A stretch of DNA of 64,000 bases from Mycobacterium sp. (GCF_029961025.1 NZ_JASBVP010000003.1:1-64000), one strand, 5' to 3'. Numbered from the stretch's first letter, positions 1 to 10,767 are shown. The notes: generated by a model not told the origin, from the sequence alone. Numbers and translations: made by a program.

Positions 1-50
1 CCTTGTCGGCGTTCTTCCCGCCCCGCCAGGCTTCCTTGTTCAGAGGCCTC
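1..50 (+). mobile_element. Terminal 50 bp of an IS1182-family element (rest lies upstream of the window)
   Basis: Bases 1-50 are the exact reverse complement of 51645-51694, the end of the intact IS1182-family element; followed by CTAG (51-54) as at the intact copy. Confidence 0.85.
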
Positions 51-1710
51 CTAGGCGCCAGAGCAGCCAATCCAAGGCGCGGAATGGCGCCAGCTCGGCC
101 GGCTCGTGCAGCTTCCAGATCTGGCAGCGCGGCGTGCGCGAACGGGTCGCTTTGAGGATCCCGTTGACCGCGCGCCGCGCGGCTTCATTGGCGGCCTCCA
201 TGGTCGCCAGGTCGGTGTGGGTGCGGACGTAGTCGGCGGCGAGGAACAAGTTGGGTATCCGTGTCTCCGCGTCCGGCCGGTTGACCCAGGAGCCGGCGGT
301 GTTGACCAGCAGCGGCTCAAGGTTGACCGCGTCATGGGGGTTTGGGAACACGATATCTGGGTCAAGGAACCAGTCGACCACATCGGCCTGGGGCAGCGTG
401 GCGGCACCGAGATGGTCCACCATCTGTCCCCACACTTCCTCGCGGATCTCGTCTTTGGTGCAGGCATGCGCTACCTTCCCGGTGCGTGAGCCGGGGCGGT
501 CCCACTCGGAGACGTCGACCGACAGGATGCCGGCGACGTTGCCGTCGCCGCGCTGGGTGAGGTCGACGCCGGGCCAGAACTGGGCCTGCGAGATCGCGGT
601 CAGCGCCCACTCGGAGTCGATGAAGATGGTGTGACCCTTCTGCAGCGGGATGTCGCGCTTGAGATAGAACATCACACCGTTCATCCAGCGCACGACCAGC
701 GGCGACAGCGCAGCCAGCCGCGGCTCAGCCGCGCGGAGGGCCGGCGAGAGCAGCAGCCGCAGCCGCTCGATCGGCATGGCGGCCACATAGTAGTCGGCCT
801 CCACCCGCCGGGGCCCGGTCGCAGTCTGCACGGGCAAACTCTGCACGGTCACGCCGGTGATGCTGTGCCCGTCGCAGTCGATTCCGGCGATCTCGCGACT
901 ATCGTGCAGGACAACTCCGAGGCTGCGCAGGTAGTCGGTCCACGGGTCGATCCAGACCTCGCTGGTCGGGCCGTCCAGCACCCGGTCCACGTGCTCGCCG
1001 CGGCGCATCATGCTCATCAGCAGCTGACACAGGATCAGCCCGCCCGTGCGTGCCGACATCTCACGCGCCCGCGCGGCAACCAGCGTCCGGGTCAGACCGT
1101 CGCAGCAAAACTTCTGAAACGCCGCGGACCGTCGCTGGGCATCGGTGTATTGCCACCAGCTCATCTGCTCGAACTCATCGAAGCGGCGGGCGTCGCACGA
1201 GCCGAGCAATCTCAACAGCTTGTCGATGAACACCGACAGATCGTCAGGGTGGAGGCCCAGGCGGGTGCCGAATTCCCACATGAACCGCATCGCGACTTCG
1301 ACGTCGGTCATCGACGATGGCATTTGCGCCGGCGCGATGAGCTCAGGGTTCCCTTCGATTTGCGCTATCAGGATCCGAGTCGCCTCGACGAGGTGGTCGG
1401 CCACATGCTTCCCGCCTTGCTTCGCGTCCGGGATCCGCGCCATCGTGTCCGGCAAGTGGCGATAGAAGCCGGGAAAGAATCGGAAGCCGTGCTCGGCCGG
1501 CAGGGCCGAAGTTCCGGTGCCCGATCCCGGCTTGGGGATTGAACGCGCCTTGCCGCCGAACGCGTCGCGCCGCTCGTAAACGGTCACCTGGAATCCACGT
1601 TCGGCGAGCTCCTGCGCCGCGCTCAGACCCGCCACTCCCCCACCCAGCACCGCCACAGATGTCACGGGTTGACGATATGGGTAATTAAGGGTCGGCGTTC
1701 GCGTTTTCAC
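40..1710 (-). CDS. FAD-dependent oxidoreductase (phytoene desaturase / hydroxysqualene dehydroxylase-like); last codons derive from the adjacent IS end
   Basis: N-terminal Rossmann motif VAVLGGGVAGLSAAQELAERGFQVTVYERRDAFGGKARS; stop codon lies inside the IS terminus. Confidence 0.8.
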   Translation of the reverse strand: MKTRTPTLNYPYRQPVTSVAVLGGGVAGLSAAQELAERGFQVTVYERRDAFGGKARSIPKPGSGTGTSALPAEHGFRFFPGFYRHLPDTMARIPDAKQGGKHVADHLVEATRILIAQIEGNPELIAPAQMPSSMTDVEVAMRFMWEFGTRLGLHPDDLSVFIDKLLRLLGSCDARRFDEFEQMSWWQYTDAQRRSAAFQKFCCDGLTRTLVAARAREMSARTGGLILCQLLMSMMRRGEHVDRVLDGPTSEVWIDPWTDYLRSLGVVLHDSREIAGIDCDGHSITGVTVQSLPVQTATGPRRVEADYYVAAMPIERLRLLLSPALRAAEPRLAALSPLVVRWMNGVMFYLKRDIPLQKGHTIFIDSEWALTAISQAQFWPGVDLTQRGDGNVAGILSVDVSEWDRPGSRTGKVAHACTKDEIREEVWGQMVDHLGAATLPQADVVDWFLDPDIVFPNPHDAVNLEPLLVNTAGSWVNRPDAETRIPNLFLAADYVRTHTDLATMEAANEAARRAVNGILKATRSRTPRCQIWKLHEPAELAPFRALDWLLWRLGGL

Positions 1711-1727
1711 CCGTCGTCAGCCAGCAA

Positions 1728-4700
1728 ATGGCACGATATCGACGTGAAGGACCGCGGGGCGGGATGCGCGAGAAGCGTGCACGCCCGTATTGCCTACCGG
1801 GTGTTGGCGAGGTTGACGCGTTACCGCAGCACGGTCACGTTACGGTGTGTCGACGGCCATCTCGCAGCCGAGGCAGTGCCACGGCGGCCGTGACATCGTG
1901 TCGAGTGTGTGGCGCCGAATTTCGCGACAGCGACACGAAATTCTGTTACAGGTGCGGGGCGTCAACCGCACCGCCGGAGTACAAGCAGGTGACGGTGCTG
2001 TTCGCCGACGTCGTGCGCTCGATGGGCATCGCCTCGGCGGTAGGTGCGGAGCGGTTGCGCGAGATCATGACCGACCTCGTCGACCGCGCAACCACGGTCG
2101 TAAAGCATTACGGCGGCAGGGTGGATAAGTTCACCGGCGACGGCATCATGGCAGTATTCGGGGCGCCGGCGGCGCTGGAGGACCACGCCATCCGCGCTTG
2201 CTTGGCGGCCTTGGATATCCAGGCAGAGACTGCCAAACTGGCCCACGAGGTCGAGGCGCGCGACGGCATCGCCCTACAGCTGCGGGTGGGACTCAACTCG
2301 GGTCAGGTGATCGCCGGGGAGATCGGTTCGGCTGCTTTGGGCTACACCGCGATTGGTGAGCAGGTGGGGATGGCTCAGCGGATGGAGTCGGTGGCCCCGC
2401 CCGGCGCTGTGCTACTCAGCGCATCCACCGCGCGCCTGGTGGAGGGCGTGACGGTGCTCGGGGAGCCGCAGATGGTGCGCATCAAAGGCGCCGATCAACC
2501 GGTTTGCGCCCAGCGGTTGTTGGGCTCGTCGCAACGGCGTCTCGCTGTCGCGCGGGCCGAGTCGAATCTGATCGATCGGCGCAGGGAACTAGCCGCCGTC
2601 GAGAGCCTGCTGGAGCGCGCCATCGATGGTCACGGTGCGGTGCTGGGCGTGGTGGGCTCACCGGGCATCGGCAAGAGCCGTCTGGTGCGCGAGGCCGCTG
2701 CGTTGGCAGCCACCCGGGGTGTCGACGTGTTCACCGCGTTCTGCGAATCGCACGCCAGCGACGTTCCGTTTTACGTGGTGACGCGGCTGCTGCGGGCGGC
2801 CACCGGCGTAGCTGGACTGGACGGCCCGGCCGCCCGCGCCCAGGTGCGGGCCCGGGCTCCCGACGCCGAGCCTGAGGATCTGGCGATCTTCGATGACCTG
2901 CTGGGCATCGCCGATCCCGATGTCGCGTTCCCGAGGATCGATCCGGATGCGCGGCGGCGGCGGTTGACCGCATTGGTCAAATCCGCGTCGCTGGCCCGTG
3001 ACACCCCAGCGGTCTATGTCGTCGAGGACGCGCACTGGATCGATGAGGTCAGCGAGTCGATGCTGGCCGAGTTCCTCACGGTGATCCCCCGGACGCCCTC
3101 ACTGGTACAGGTCACCTACCGCCCCGAATATCGCGGCGCGTTGAGCCGGGTGGCCGGTGCTCAGACCATCGCCCTTGGGCCGCTGAGTGATCCGGAGACC
3201 ACAGAGCTGGTCTCGCAGCTGCTCGGGCCGGATCCCTCAGTCGGCGCGGTGGCCGCCTTGATTGTCGAGCGGGCCGCCGGTAACCCATTTTTCGCCGAGG
3301 AGATGGTGCGGGAGTTGGCCGAACAGGGCGTGCTCACGGGCGGCCGCGGCAACTATCAGTGCCACACCCACGTGGCTGATGTCAGCGTTCCGGCCACCCT
3401 GCAAGCGACCATCGCTGCCCGCATTGACCGGCTGCAGCCGGAGGCCAAACAAACGCTGAGCGCCGCGGCGGTGATCGGGTCGGTGTTCGACACCGACCTG
3501 CTGACCAGCGTGGGCGTCGACCCGACCTATGACGAGCTGCTCAGCGCCGAGCTGATCGGTCAGGTGAAGTTCACCCCGCGCGCCGAATACGCTTTCCGGC
3601 ACCCGTTGATCCGCAAGGTTGCCTATGAGTCACAGCTCATATCCGAGCGGGCCCGGTTGCACCGACGGCTCGCCACCGTGATCGAAGAACGCGACCCGCA
3701 GTCGCGCGAGGAGAAGGCGGCCTTGATCGCCGAGCACCTGGAGGCAGCGGGGGATCCGCACGCCGCCTACTCGTGGCATATGCGCGCCGGAACATGGGCG
3801 TGGAACCGGGACGTGGTGGCAGTCAGAACGAGTTGGCAGCGGGCGCGTGCTGTCGCGGACCGGCTGCCCGCCAATGACCCAGACCGAACCGCAATGCTGA
3901 TCGCATCCCTTGCGCAGCTGTGCGCAACCAGCTGGCGGGTCGGCGGCTCGGCGTCCGAGGCCGGCTTAGAACAACTGCGCGAGCTGTGCACCGCGACCGA
4001 CGACAAAGTCTCGCTGGCGATCGGCATTATGGGCCAGCTGATGGAGCTGACCATCCACGCCCGCCGCGGCGAGGCCGAGCAAGTCGCCGCGGAGTTCGTC
4101 AAACTTCTTGAGTCGATAGGTGATCCGACGATCACGGTCGGACTGTCGTATGCGGCCATCTTCGCCAAGTATGAGGCTGGCGAGATGGCCGATGCCCTCC
4201 GGTTGACCCAGCGTGTAATCGACCTGGCCGACGGCGATCCCACCATGGGAAACCTGATCTTCAGCTCACCGTTGGCGTTCGTCACCACGGTGCAGGGCCT
4301 GCTGGAATGCTTTGTCGGGCGTCCGGGCTGGAAGGAGCGCATGGACCGGGGGGTAACCCTTGCCCGCGCGTACCCAGACGTGCACGTGGCGACCGTGATG
4401 TACAAATACGTGGCCATTGCCGACGGGGCGCTGCTGCCCGACGCGGCGGCGTTGCGGGACACCGCCGCGGCGCTGCAGGTTGCGGAGCAATACGGTGACA
4501 ATTTCGTGTTGGCCCTGGCTCGCCTCACCCGTGGCCTCACCCTGATCCGTCGGGGCGGCCCCGAGCATGAACGCGGCGTCGAGCTACTCTGCCAGGTCGG
4601 AGCAGTCACACTGGCCGCTCAGCTGCTGGTAGACACCGAGATCGCGTGCGAGAAGGCGCGAACCGGCGACCTCGACGGTGCCATCGAGCTGGCACGCACG

Positions 4701-5015
4701 GTCGTCGAGAAACAGTATGATACTGCAACGATGATGTGGCGCGGGCCCGCCACAACCGTCCTGGTCGAAGCGCTGCTGCGCCGCGGCCGAGGCGCCGACC
4801 TGCAGCAGGCGCAGGCCGTAATCGAGCGGCTGGCGGCGGTTCGGACCGACCCGGGCCTCGTCGTGCACGAGTTGCCGCTGCTTCGGCTCCGCGCCTTGCT
4901 GGCACGCGCACAAGGCGACGAGATCACCTACCGCGACTTCGCGGACCGCTACCGCGCCACGGCTACCTCGCTCGGCTTTGAGGGTCATATGGCACTGGCC
5001 GATGCGATGACATGA
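1728..5015 (+). CDS. Class III adenylate/guanylate cyclase domain plus AAA ATPase/TPR-like regulator with N-terminal zinc ribbon (true start probably near 1893)
   Basis: CRVCGAEF..KFCYRCGA zinc ribbon, VTVLFADVVRSM and GGRVDKFTGDGIMAVFG cyclase motifs, GSPGIGKSRL P-loop. Confidence 0.85.
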   Translation: MARYRREGPRGGMREKRARPYCLPGVGEVDALPQHGHVTVCRRPSRSRGSATAAVTSCRVCGAEFRDSDTKFCYRCGASTAPPEYKQVTVLFADVVRSMGIASAVGAERLREIMTDLVDRATTVVKHYGGRVDKFTGDGIMAVFGAPAALEDHAIRACLAALDIQAETAKLAHEVEARDGIALQLRVGLNSGQVIAGEIGSAALGYTAIGEQVGMAQRMESVAPPGAVLLSASTARLVEGVTVLGEPQMVRIKGADQPVCAQRLLGSSQRRLAVARAESNLIDRRRELAAVESLLERAIDGHGAVLGVVGSPGIGKSRLVREAAALAATRGVDVFTAFCESHASDVPFYVVTRLLRAATGVAGLDGPAARAQVRARAPDAEPEDLAIFDDLLGIADPDVAFPRIDPDARRRRLTALVKSASLARDTPAVYVVEDAHWIDEVSESMLAEFLTVIPRTPSLVQVTYRPEYRGALSRVAGAQTIALGPLSDPETTELVSQLLGPDPSVGAVAALIVERAAGNPFFAEEMVRELAEQGVLTGGRGNYQCHTHVADVSVPATLQATIAARIDRLQPEAKQTLSAAAVIGSVFDTDLLTSVGVDPTYDELLSAELIGQVKFTPRAEYAFRHPLIRKVAYESQLISERARLHRRLATVIEERDPQSREEKAALIAEHLEAAGDPHAAYSWHMRAGTWAWNRDVVAVRTSWQRARAVADRLPANDPDRTAMLIASLAQLCATSWRVGGSASEAGLEQLRELCTATDDKVSLAIGIMGQLMELTIHARRGEAEQVAAEFVKLLESIGDPTITVGLSYAAIFAKYEAGEMADALRLTQRVIDLADGDPTMGNLIFSSPLAFVTTVQGLLECFVGRPGWKERMDRGVTLARAYPDVHVATVMYKYVAIADGALLPDAAALRDTAAALQVAEQYGDNFVLALARLTRGLTLIRRGGPEHERGVELLCQVGAVTLAAQLLVDTEIACEKARTGDLDGAIELARTVVEKQYDTATMMWRGPATTVLVEALLRRGRGADLQQAQAVIERLAAVRTDPGLVVHELPLLRLRALLARAQGDEITYRDFADRYRATATSLGFEGHMALADAMT

Positions 5016-5049
5016 CGGTGCTTCCTTGGAACCCGAGGCCGGCGCCTGG

Positions 5050-5925
5050 CTAACCGTCGACTGATTTACCGGGTCCCTCGTTGTCGGCACAGTGGGCACG
5101 CAGAAAGGGGATGACCGTCGCCGCAACAGCTTTCGGATCATCGAGATATGGGAAATGGCCGGAGTCTTGCAATATTTCAATCTCGGCATCCGGAAACACC
5201 TCGCGTTGCCGCGCGGCCAGCGTTTCTGAAATGAAGATATCTCGAGCACCCCACACCACCAGCGCGGGACGCCGCAGGGGCAGCAGCGCGCGGCGAAACT
5301 CGGGGGCCTGCTGCGCGAGATCTGTGGCGCGGTAAAGTTTCAGCACCGCGCGACGGGTCTGAGGAGAAAGATTATCCCACATAGCGCGAAGGGCTTCCTC
5401 TGGAATCCTGCGCTTGGCACCCAACCGCATCGTCAGCCTCAGCGCCGGGTAATTGAACGTCCGCATGAACGCCTCGCCCACCCATTTGCGGCGCCACATG
5501 CGTGCGAAGAAGTGCCAGCGGTAGTCGAAGAACACCCCGGCGTTGGTCAGCACCACACTCGCGAAGCGGTCCGGATGCCCTGCGGCCCACTGCAATCCCC
5601 ATGGCCCACCGAAGTCATGGAGCACCAAATGAGCGCGGTCCACACCCAGGGCATCGAGCACACCGGCGAGGTGGTGCGCGTATCCCGGAACCGTGTAGTC
5701 GAAATCCTCGGGCTTATCGGCACGCCCGAAGCCCGGCATGTCAGGAGCCAGAGCACGCGCGAACGCCCCAACCCGCACAAGTAACGGCACGAATTCCTTT
5801 GTCGGACCGGGGTTCCCGTGAACGAATACCACGGCTTGAGCGCTGTCGGGCGGCCCCGCCTCCCATACCGGGGAGCACACCCCGTTGATCGCTACGTCTT
5901 TCGACCGCACGTCGGCATTAACCAC
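5050..5925 (-). CDS. Alpha/beta hydrolase
   Basis: VVFVHGNPGPTKEF, HLVLHDFGGPWGLQ nucleophile-elbow region, C-terminal DSGHFPYLDDP. Confidence 0.85.
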   Translation of the reverse strand: MVNADVRSKDVAINGVCSPVWEAGPPDSAQAVVFVHGNPGPTKEFVPLLVRVGAFARALAPDMPGFGRADKPEDFDYTVPGYAHHLAGVLDALGVDRAHLVLHDFGGPWGLQWAAGHPDRFASVVLTNAGVFFDYRWHFFARMWRRKWVGEAFMRTFNYPALRLTMRLGAKRRIPEEALRAMWDNLSPQTRRAVLKLYRATDLAQQAPEFRRALLPLRRPALVVWGARDIFISETLAARQREVFPDAEIEILQDSGHFPYLDDPKAVAATVIPFLRAHCADNEGPGKSVDG

Positions 5926-5927
5926 AG

Positions 5928-7325
5928 CTAACTACCTGAACCTAGCCCACTGGCCCTTTCATCGGCGCTGAGCGCGGTTGTCTTTCGGCGTCGGGTCGCC
6001 GTCGCGATACGAAACACAATGGAGGGGCGCAGCAGGCGAACCGGGGAGTCGACCATACCGATAACTTTGAGGAATTGATCGGCAACGATCACATCCGATT
6101 CAGCGGCGGTGAGAACCCGCTCGATATAGGCGTTCGTGATCCGAATCGACGGCGTGCGCGGTCCCACCACTTCCGGCAGGGCCAGATCGGAGCCGACCGC
6201 CGTCTGCCAGGCCACCCGCACCTTCCTGGCGACTGCACGGTAGAAGCGGCGCGACAGCTCACGATCCCCGCTGCGGAGACACTCGCGCAGGATGATCGCT
6301 TCGATGGCGGCGACCGTCATGCCCTGTCCATAGATGGGGTTGAAGCTGGCGATCGCGTCGCCGAAAACGAGCAGACCCTTGGGCGCCCGGCGCATCTTGT
6401 CATAGCGCCGCCAGCGGTTCGATGAAACGTGGCAATGAGCGACCTCCCCGAGCGGCTCGGCCACCCGCACGGCGGCCACAGCATGCGCGGGTGCGAATTC
6501 TGCGGCGAAAGATAGCATTTTGGCGTGTTCGCTGGGCGGCTCGAGGCCTGCCATGCCACCGAGGGTGAGCAGCCACGTGTCGTTCTCATAGCCGACCAAA
6601 ACGAAAATGCTGGGCCGGCCCGGCTGCGGAAAAACGACGATGATGTCTTCTCGCAGAGTGCCCGGTGGGATTCGCAGCGGTTGGCTGGCATACGCCAGAT
6701 GCACCGCCCGCTCGTCCTCCCGGGGACGCCCGTAGCCGAGTTCCTCCAGGAAGGCCGGTAAGTGCGAGCCTCGGCCGGTCGCATCGACCACCAAATCCGC
6801 TGACAACGTGGTCTGGCCGCTGCTGTCACGGCTCACCAGCCGGGCCCCGGTGACACGGCCACGATCCGCGGTGGATGTCAACCCCACCACCTCGTGGCCG
6901 TCAAGGATCGTCACGTTCGGAAGGGCCCGCACCCGTTGCCGCACCTTGCTTTCCAGCAACAGCCGACTCGGATAGTAGTTCGCCATCAACTGCGGGTTCG
7001 GCACACGGCCGGACCTGACCACCTGGTGGCCCGCGGTCGACAGGCACAGCCTCGTAAGGTCCCCATCGCTCCACACCGAAACACCCTCGCCGACGAGCTC
7101 CACCAGGAAGCCGGGGAACAACTCGGCCAAGATCTGCGAACACCGCGCGAGGAGAACGTGCGCATGCCTGCCCTGTGGAACGCCGCGCCGATGGACAGGG
7201 CCCTCGGGGAGCACATCTCGCTCGATGACCGTGACAGCTCGATAGAAGTCGGCAAGCACTCGGGCCGCGAGCAGACCAGCCATGCTGGCGCCCAGAACGA
7301 TGGCACGCCGACCCAGTTCCGGCAT
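5928..7325 (-). CDS. FAD-dependent monooxygenase (aromatic hydroxylase / geranylgeranyl reductase-like)
   Basis: RRAIVLGASMAGLLAARVLADFY..ERD FAD motif; KGLLVFGDAIASFNPIYGQGMTVAAIEA; probable operon with 5050-5925. Confidence 0.85.
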   Translation of the reverse strand: MPELGRRAIVLGASMAGLLAARVLADFYRAVTVIERDVLPEGPVHRRGVPQGRHAHVLLARCSQILAELFPGFLVELVGEGVSVWSDGDLTRLCLSTAGHQVVRSGRVPNPQLMANYYPSRLLLESKVRQRVRALPNVTILDGHEVVGLTSTADRGRVTGARLVSRDSSGQTTLSADLVVDATGRGSHLPAFLEELGYGRPREDERAVHLAYASQPLRIPPGTLREDIIVVFPQPGRPSIFVLVGYENDTWLLTLGGMAGLEPPSEHAKMLSFAAEFAPAHAVAAVRVAEPLGEVAHCHVSSNRWRRYDKMRRAPKGLLVFGDAIASFNPIYGQGMTVAAIEAIILRECLRSGDRELSRRFYRAVARKVRVAWQTAVGSDLALPEVVGPRTPSIRITNAYIERVLTAAESDVIVADQFLKVIGMVDSPVRLLRPSIVFRIATATRRRKTTALSADERASGLGSGS

Positions 7326-7863
7326 TGCGCATCCCCTAACTGTGGCAAGGGGTCGTCCCTTATCTTGGCCGAAGCCGACCTGCCAGAACTAGTCTCCCTG
7401 GATTCGGGCTGCCGGCTAGAGTAAACGACTACCTCATTTGAGCCCTAGCGGCACCTGCGCCGAGCTCGTCGCCAGGTGTGCGGCGTCATCGGTGACCTGG
7501 TCGACTTTGCTGCGGCGCGCAAGCATCGACCGGCGCCGACCAAGGTCTCCGAGGCCGCCGTCAGCGGTTGCCACAGCTTCACACCCGATCTGCTGGTCAA
7601 TTGCACCGGCAGATTCGTTCGCGTGGCATCCAGTGACCGCGAAGGGATCGCGTATCGCACCCGGGCGCACAGAGCTGGAAGATCCGCTCCGGTCGAGACA
7701 GGTCACGAGCAGCTTAAGCCCGTCCGGCCCGACTGAGAGGAGCTTTCAAGCGAGCCATTGCTGGTCAGCGGCTCGCATCCGTGTCTTGCTCACTGGCCCC
7801 CTTTGGCGTCGCCATGCTCGTGACGACGCCGGGGGCAAGCGACGAACCGCGATCGTTAGCGGT

Positions 7864-8175
7864 TCAGCTGATCGACTCCCTGAACTGCGCACCCGCCTGC
7901 AGCGCCTGCGCCCACTCGGCGATGTCGACGACCGGGTAGATCTGGTAATCGAGCATTGCGCCGAATTTGCTTGGTCCGTCGGCCAAGTCCGCAGGATTGT
8001 CGGTCTCGACGACGGAGAACCCTCCGGCGCCGTCGAGCCGGCCGACGAATTGGTGGAAGGTTGTGCTGGCCGGTGGCGTCCACTTTGCATAGAGTTCGAG
8101 GCCGCGCCGTACGGCCGCTTCGTTCTCGGCCGCCGAGCCGTTTAGGCGCAACGTCCAGGCAACTACATACTTCAT
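7864..8175 (-). CDS. Small DUF3303-like domain protein
   Basis: MKYVVAWTLRLNGSAAENEAAVRRGLELYAKWTPP...; ATG at 8173-8175 preceded by purine-rich RBS (aaggaggatgaa). Confidence 0.6.
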   Translation of the reverse strand: MKYVVAWTLRLNGSAAENEAAVRRGLELYAKWTPPASTTFHQFVGRLDGAGGFSVVETDNPADLADGPSKFGAMLDYQIYPVVDIAEWAQALQAGAQFRESIS

Positions 8176-8192
8176 TTCATCCTCCTTGGGAT

Positions 8193-8780
8193 TCAGGTGG
8201 TGTTGACGGTGCTTGGGGTGCGCGCGTGAACGCGCACATAGATCGGCGCTGCGGCGACGGTGGTGAACGGCACCGCGAGCGGAAAATCCCCTGCGAGGGA
8301 GCGGATTTCGATGCTCCGGATGATGGTGGCCAGCGCGAGAGTGGCTTCGAGTATGGCGAAGTGGTCGCCGATGCACGACCTCGGCCCACCCCCGAACGGG
8401 ACGTATTGCCAACGGTCGCGGCCCTTGGAATTTTCGGGGCTGAAACGGTCGGGGTCGAACACCAGTGGGTGATCCCACAGTGTCGGGTCACGGCGCACAC
8501 CGTACGCGCCGTAGAGGACCAAGCTGCCCGCCTCGACCCGGTGGCCGTCGATCTCGATGTCCTGGCCCGGTGACGTGCCGGTGTCGGCAACCATCGGGGG
8601 GGCGCGCAGTGGCCGCAGTGACCGATTGGCGATGCACTCAAGGGCCCGCATCCCGCAGCGTTTCCATCCCGGTGTGAACCACCCTCAGCGCCTTGAGCCG
8701 CTGCCGATACGGCAGTGGATTCCTCGGCGCCAGAGACAACGCAACCACATCAGTCTTCGAGCATCTCGACCATGTCAGCG
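8193..8780 (-). pseudogene. Cytochrome P450 remnant (C-terminal heme domain retained, N-terminus lost/frameshifted)
   Basis: FGGGPRSCIGDHFAILEATLALA heme-binding signature and DPDRFSPEN; upstream sequence gives METLRDAG in another frame and no full-length ORF. Confidence 0.75.
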
Positions 8781-9487
8781 CCTCCGCGCAACGATCCACG
8801 GACCGCCCTGACGATCCCCTGTACTCGGCTCAGCTGTTCGATGCGCTGCTGCGATGCCGACGCAGACGGCGCACGAACCTTGGCTGCCACCGTAAGGGCC
8901 GGGCCAGAATGAGGGCTAGAGTAGTCGGCTACGCGTCTCCTCCCGCCCGCTTACGGCACTGGGCAAGCAGCCCTGGGCCCGGCGGCGGAACCCGGGCGTG
9001 CGCGGGGCGCGGGTTGCTGCCAGTGTGGAGGCGCCCTGGCAGGCCAGACGGCGACGGCCGGGCGAAAGTTGGTGACATGCCTGGCCACCTCTACCAAATC
9101 GCCAGCTTCGAACCACGGCGAGGGTAAGGACTTACCGGCAACGACCGCTGCGGGCCGTCGCAATAAGCGTGACCGTGCGGAACGAGGTTGGGTCGGAGAA
9201 GAACGCTTGCGTCACCCTGTGGTGACGCCGAGCGGCCAACACCTTTGTCAAACTGGGAGGGCAGATGACGTCGACACAGGCCGGTTATCGCGACAGTTTC
9301 AGTGCCTCCCAGGGATTTTGATCTAGAGAGGGCCAGCGATACCGAGAGAGCAAAGTACGGCATTCTGCGCCTCCACGAGCTTCCGGAATTAGAGGAGCGG
9401 GGATCGACGCCACATGAGGTGTCCGCTTCATCAAGCCAAATTTCAAGCCGCGCGAATACAATCACCCTCTGATGAACACCGGCGGTG

Positions 9488-9529
9488 CCAAGGTTGAGGA
9501 CCTGTCTCCCAAGGTTGAGGACCTGTCTC
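9488..9529. repeat. Perfect 2 x 21-bp tandem duplication (ccaaggttgaggacctgtctc)
   Basis: Direct reading of the sequence. Confidence 0.95.
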
Positions 9530-9948
9530 CCAGTCCCGGCTCTGTCGGGTGCGAGGTGGATCCGCCGGGATGGGGTTCCGCGCTAACCGCGATCACTTTG
9601 CCGCAGTGCACGGGGCGTTCAATGTTCCAGACGTCGAGCCGCCGTGGCTATTAGCGCAATCCCGCGTCGAATTGAGCTTGTGACCGCGGGTTGGTAGCGC
9701 CGATTGGCTTCGAGGCAGCATCCTCCAAGCGGGCTGCGCATGCGCCGTCACGCCCGGCGTCGCCCTCGCTGACAACCAGTAGTCGCCGCGAGCCGAGCAG
9801 CTGTCATCGGGCCTGGCGTACCGTTGGGCACTGCACACGAGTAGGCGATTACGCTAGACCGGCTTGACCGGCTGGCGGAAGTTTAAAGCCGAGTTACCAC
9901 GAAACGGGGAGTTGCCCCCATGCCGGGGTTGCATGCAATGAGGCCCAC

Positions 9949-10767
9949 ATGAATGTTTCCACGTCTCCACGTGTATCACCTGTCGTCGGCTCAGCCCTGC
10001 CCACGCCGGTCGCCGATGCCCAGCCAGAACAGTCGGCAAGACTCATACCGCCAGCCGCGGCGGGGCGAGGAGTCCTCGACGGGGCGTTCGCTCTCTTGGA
10101 TGCCCTTGCTCACGTCGATGAGGGTCTTGGGTTGACCGCACTGGCCCGCGCAAGCGGGCTTGCTAAAACGTCCGCGCATCGGCTCGCCAAACAACTCGTC
10201 ACGCTCGGCGCGGTGCAGTGCGCCGAGCACCGCTACTATGTCGGGCCGCGGATGTTGCACATCGGGCAGCGCTGGCAGCCGGACCCGCTGCTGCGGCGCT
10301 GCGCGCAGGCGCCGGTCCACACTCTTGCTGTGCAATCGCGCGCCATGGCGTCGCTGCGGGTCCTGCATGAACAGCGACTCCGGTATGTCTGTACCGCTGT
10401 GCCCCACTGCCACGCGTACATGCTCGACCCCGCCGACCCCGAATCGATCGCGCGCACCGCCACCGGACGTGTCCTCTACGCGGCCCAGCCCCACAGCGAC
10501 GTTATGCTTCCTGACTGCTGGACCCGACGCGAATGGCGCAACCTTCGCGAGTCCCTCCGCGAACCGCGCGCGACAGTGATCGACCATCAGGACGCGGTTG
10601 CCGGCACGTGTTGTGTATCGGCGCCCGTGTGGTGGCCGAATGGGGCCTGCGCCGGCGCAGTCACCGTCACAGTCCACGCAAACGATCTACCCGCCAGCCT
10701 GCCCGCACTGGTGTCCTACACCGCGTGCCGCATCAGCGCCGCCCTTCGGCAACTAAAGCCGAACTAA
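9949..10767 (+). CDS. IclR-family transcriptional regulator
   Basis: ALLDALAHVDEGLGLTALARASGLAKTSAHRLAKQLVTLGAV winged helix; IclR ligand-domain layout. Confidence 0.85.
   Translation: MNVSTSPRVSPVVGSALPTPVADAQPEQSARLIPPAAAGRGVLDGAFALLDALAHVDEGLGLTALARASGLAKTSAHRLAKQLVTLGAVQCAEHRYYVGPRMLHIGQRWQPDPLLRRCAQAPVHTLAVQSRAMASLRVLHEQRLRYVCTAVPHCHAYMLDPADPESIARTATGRVLYAAQPHSDVMLPDCWTRREWRNLRESLREPRATVIDHQDAVAGTCCVSAPVWWPNGACAGAVTVTVHANDLPASLPALVSYTACRISAALRQLKPN

Noticed and set aside
631-1542. 303-aa plus-strand ORF inside the FAD oxidoreductase gene
   Set aside because: Antisense shadow ORF typical of GC-rich DNA; the minus-strand frame encodes a coherent FAD enzyme.
7434-7706. Small ORFs between the FAD monooxygenase and the DUF3303-like gene
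   Set aside because: Overlapping ORFs on both strands without recognisable motifs; region looks non-coding or decayed.
9488-9529. 21-bp tandem duplication as a possible functional element
   Set aside because: Only two units in a non-conserved stretch; listed as a repeat but no functional claim is justified.
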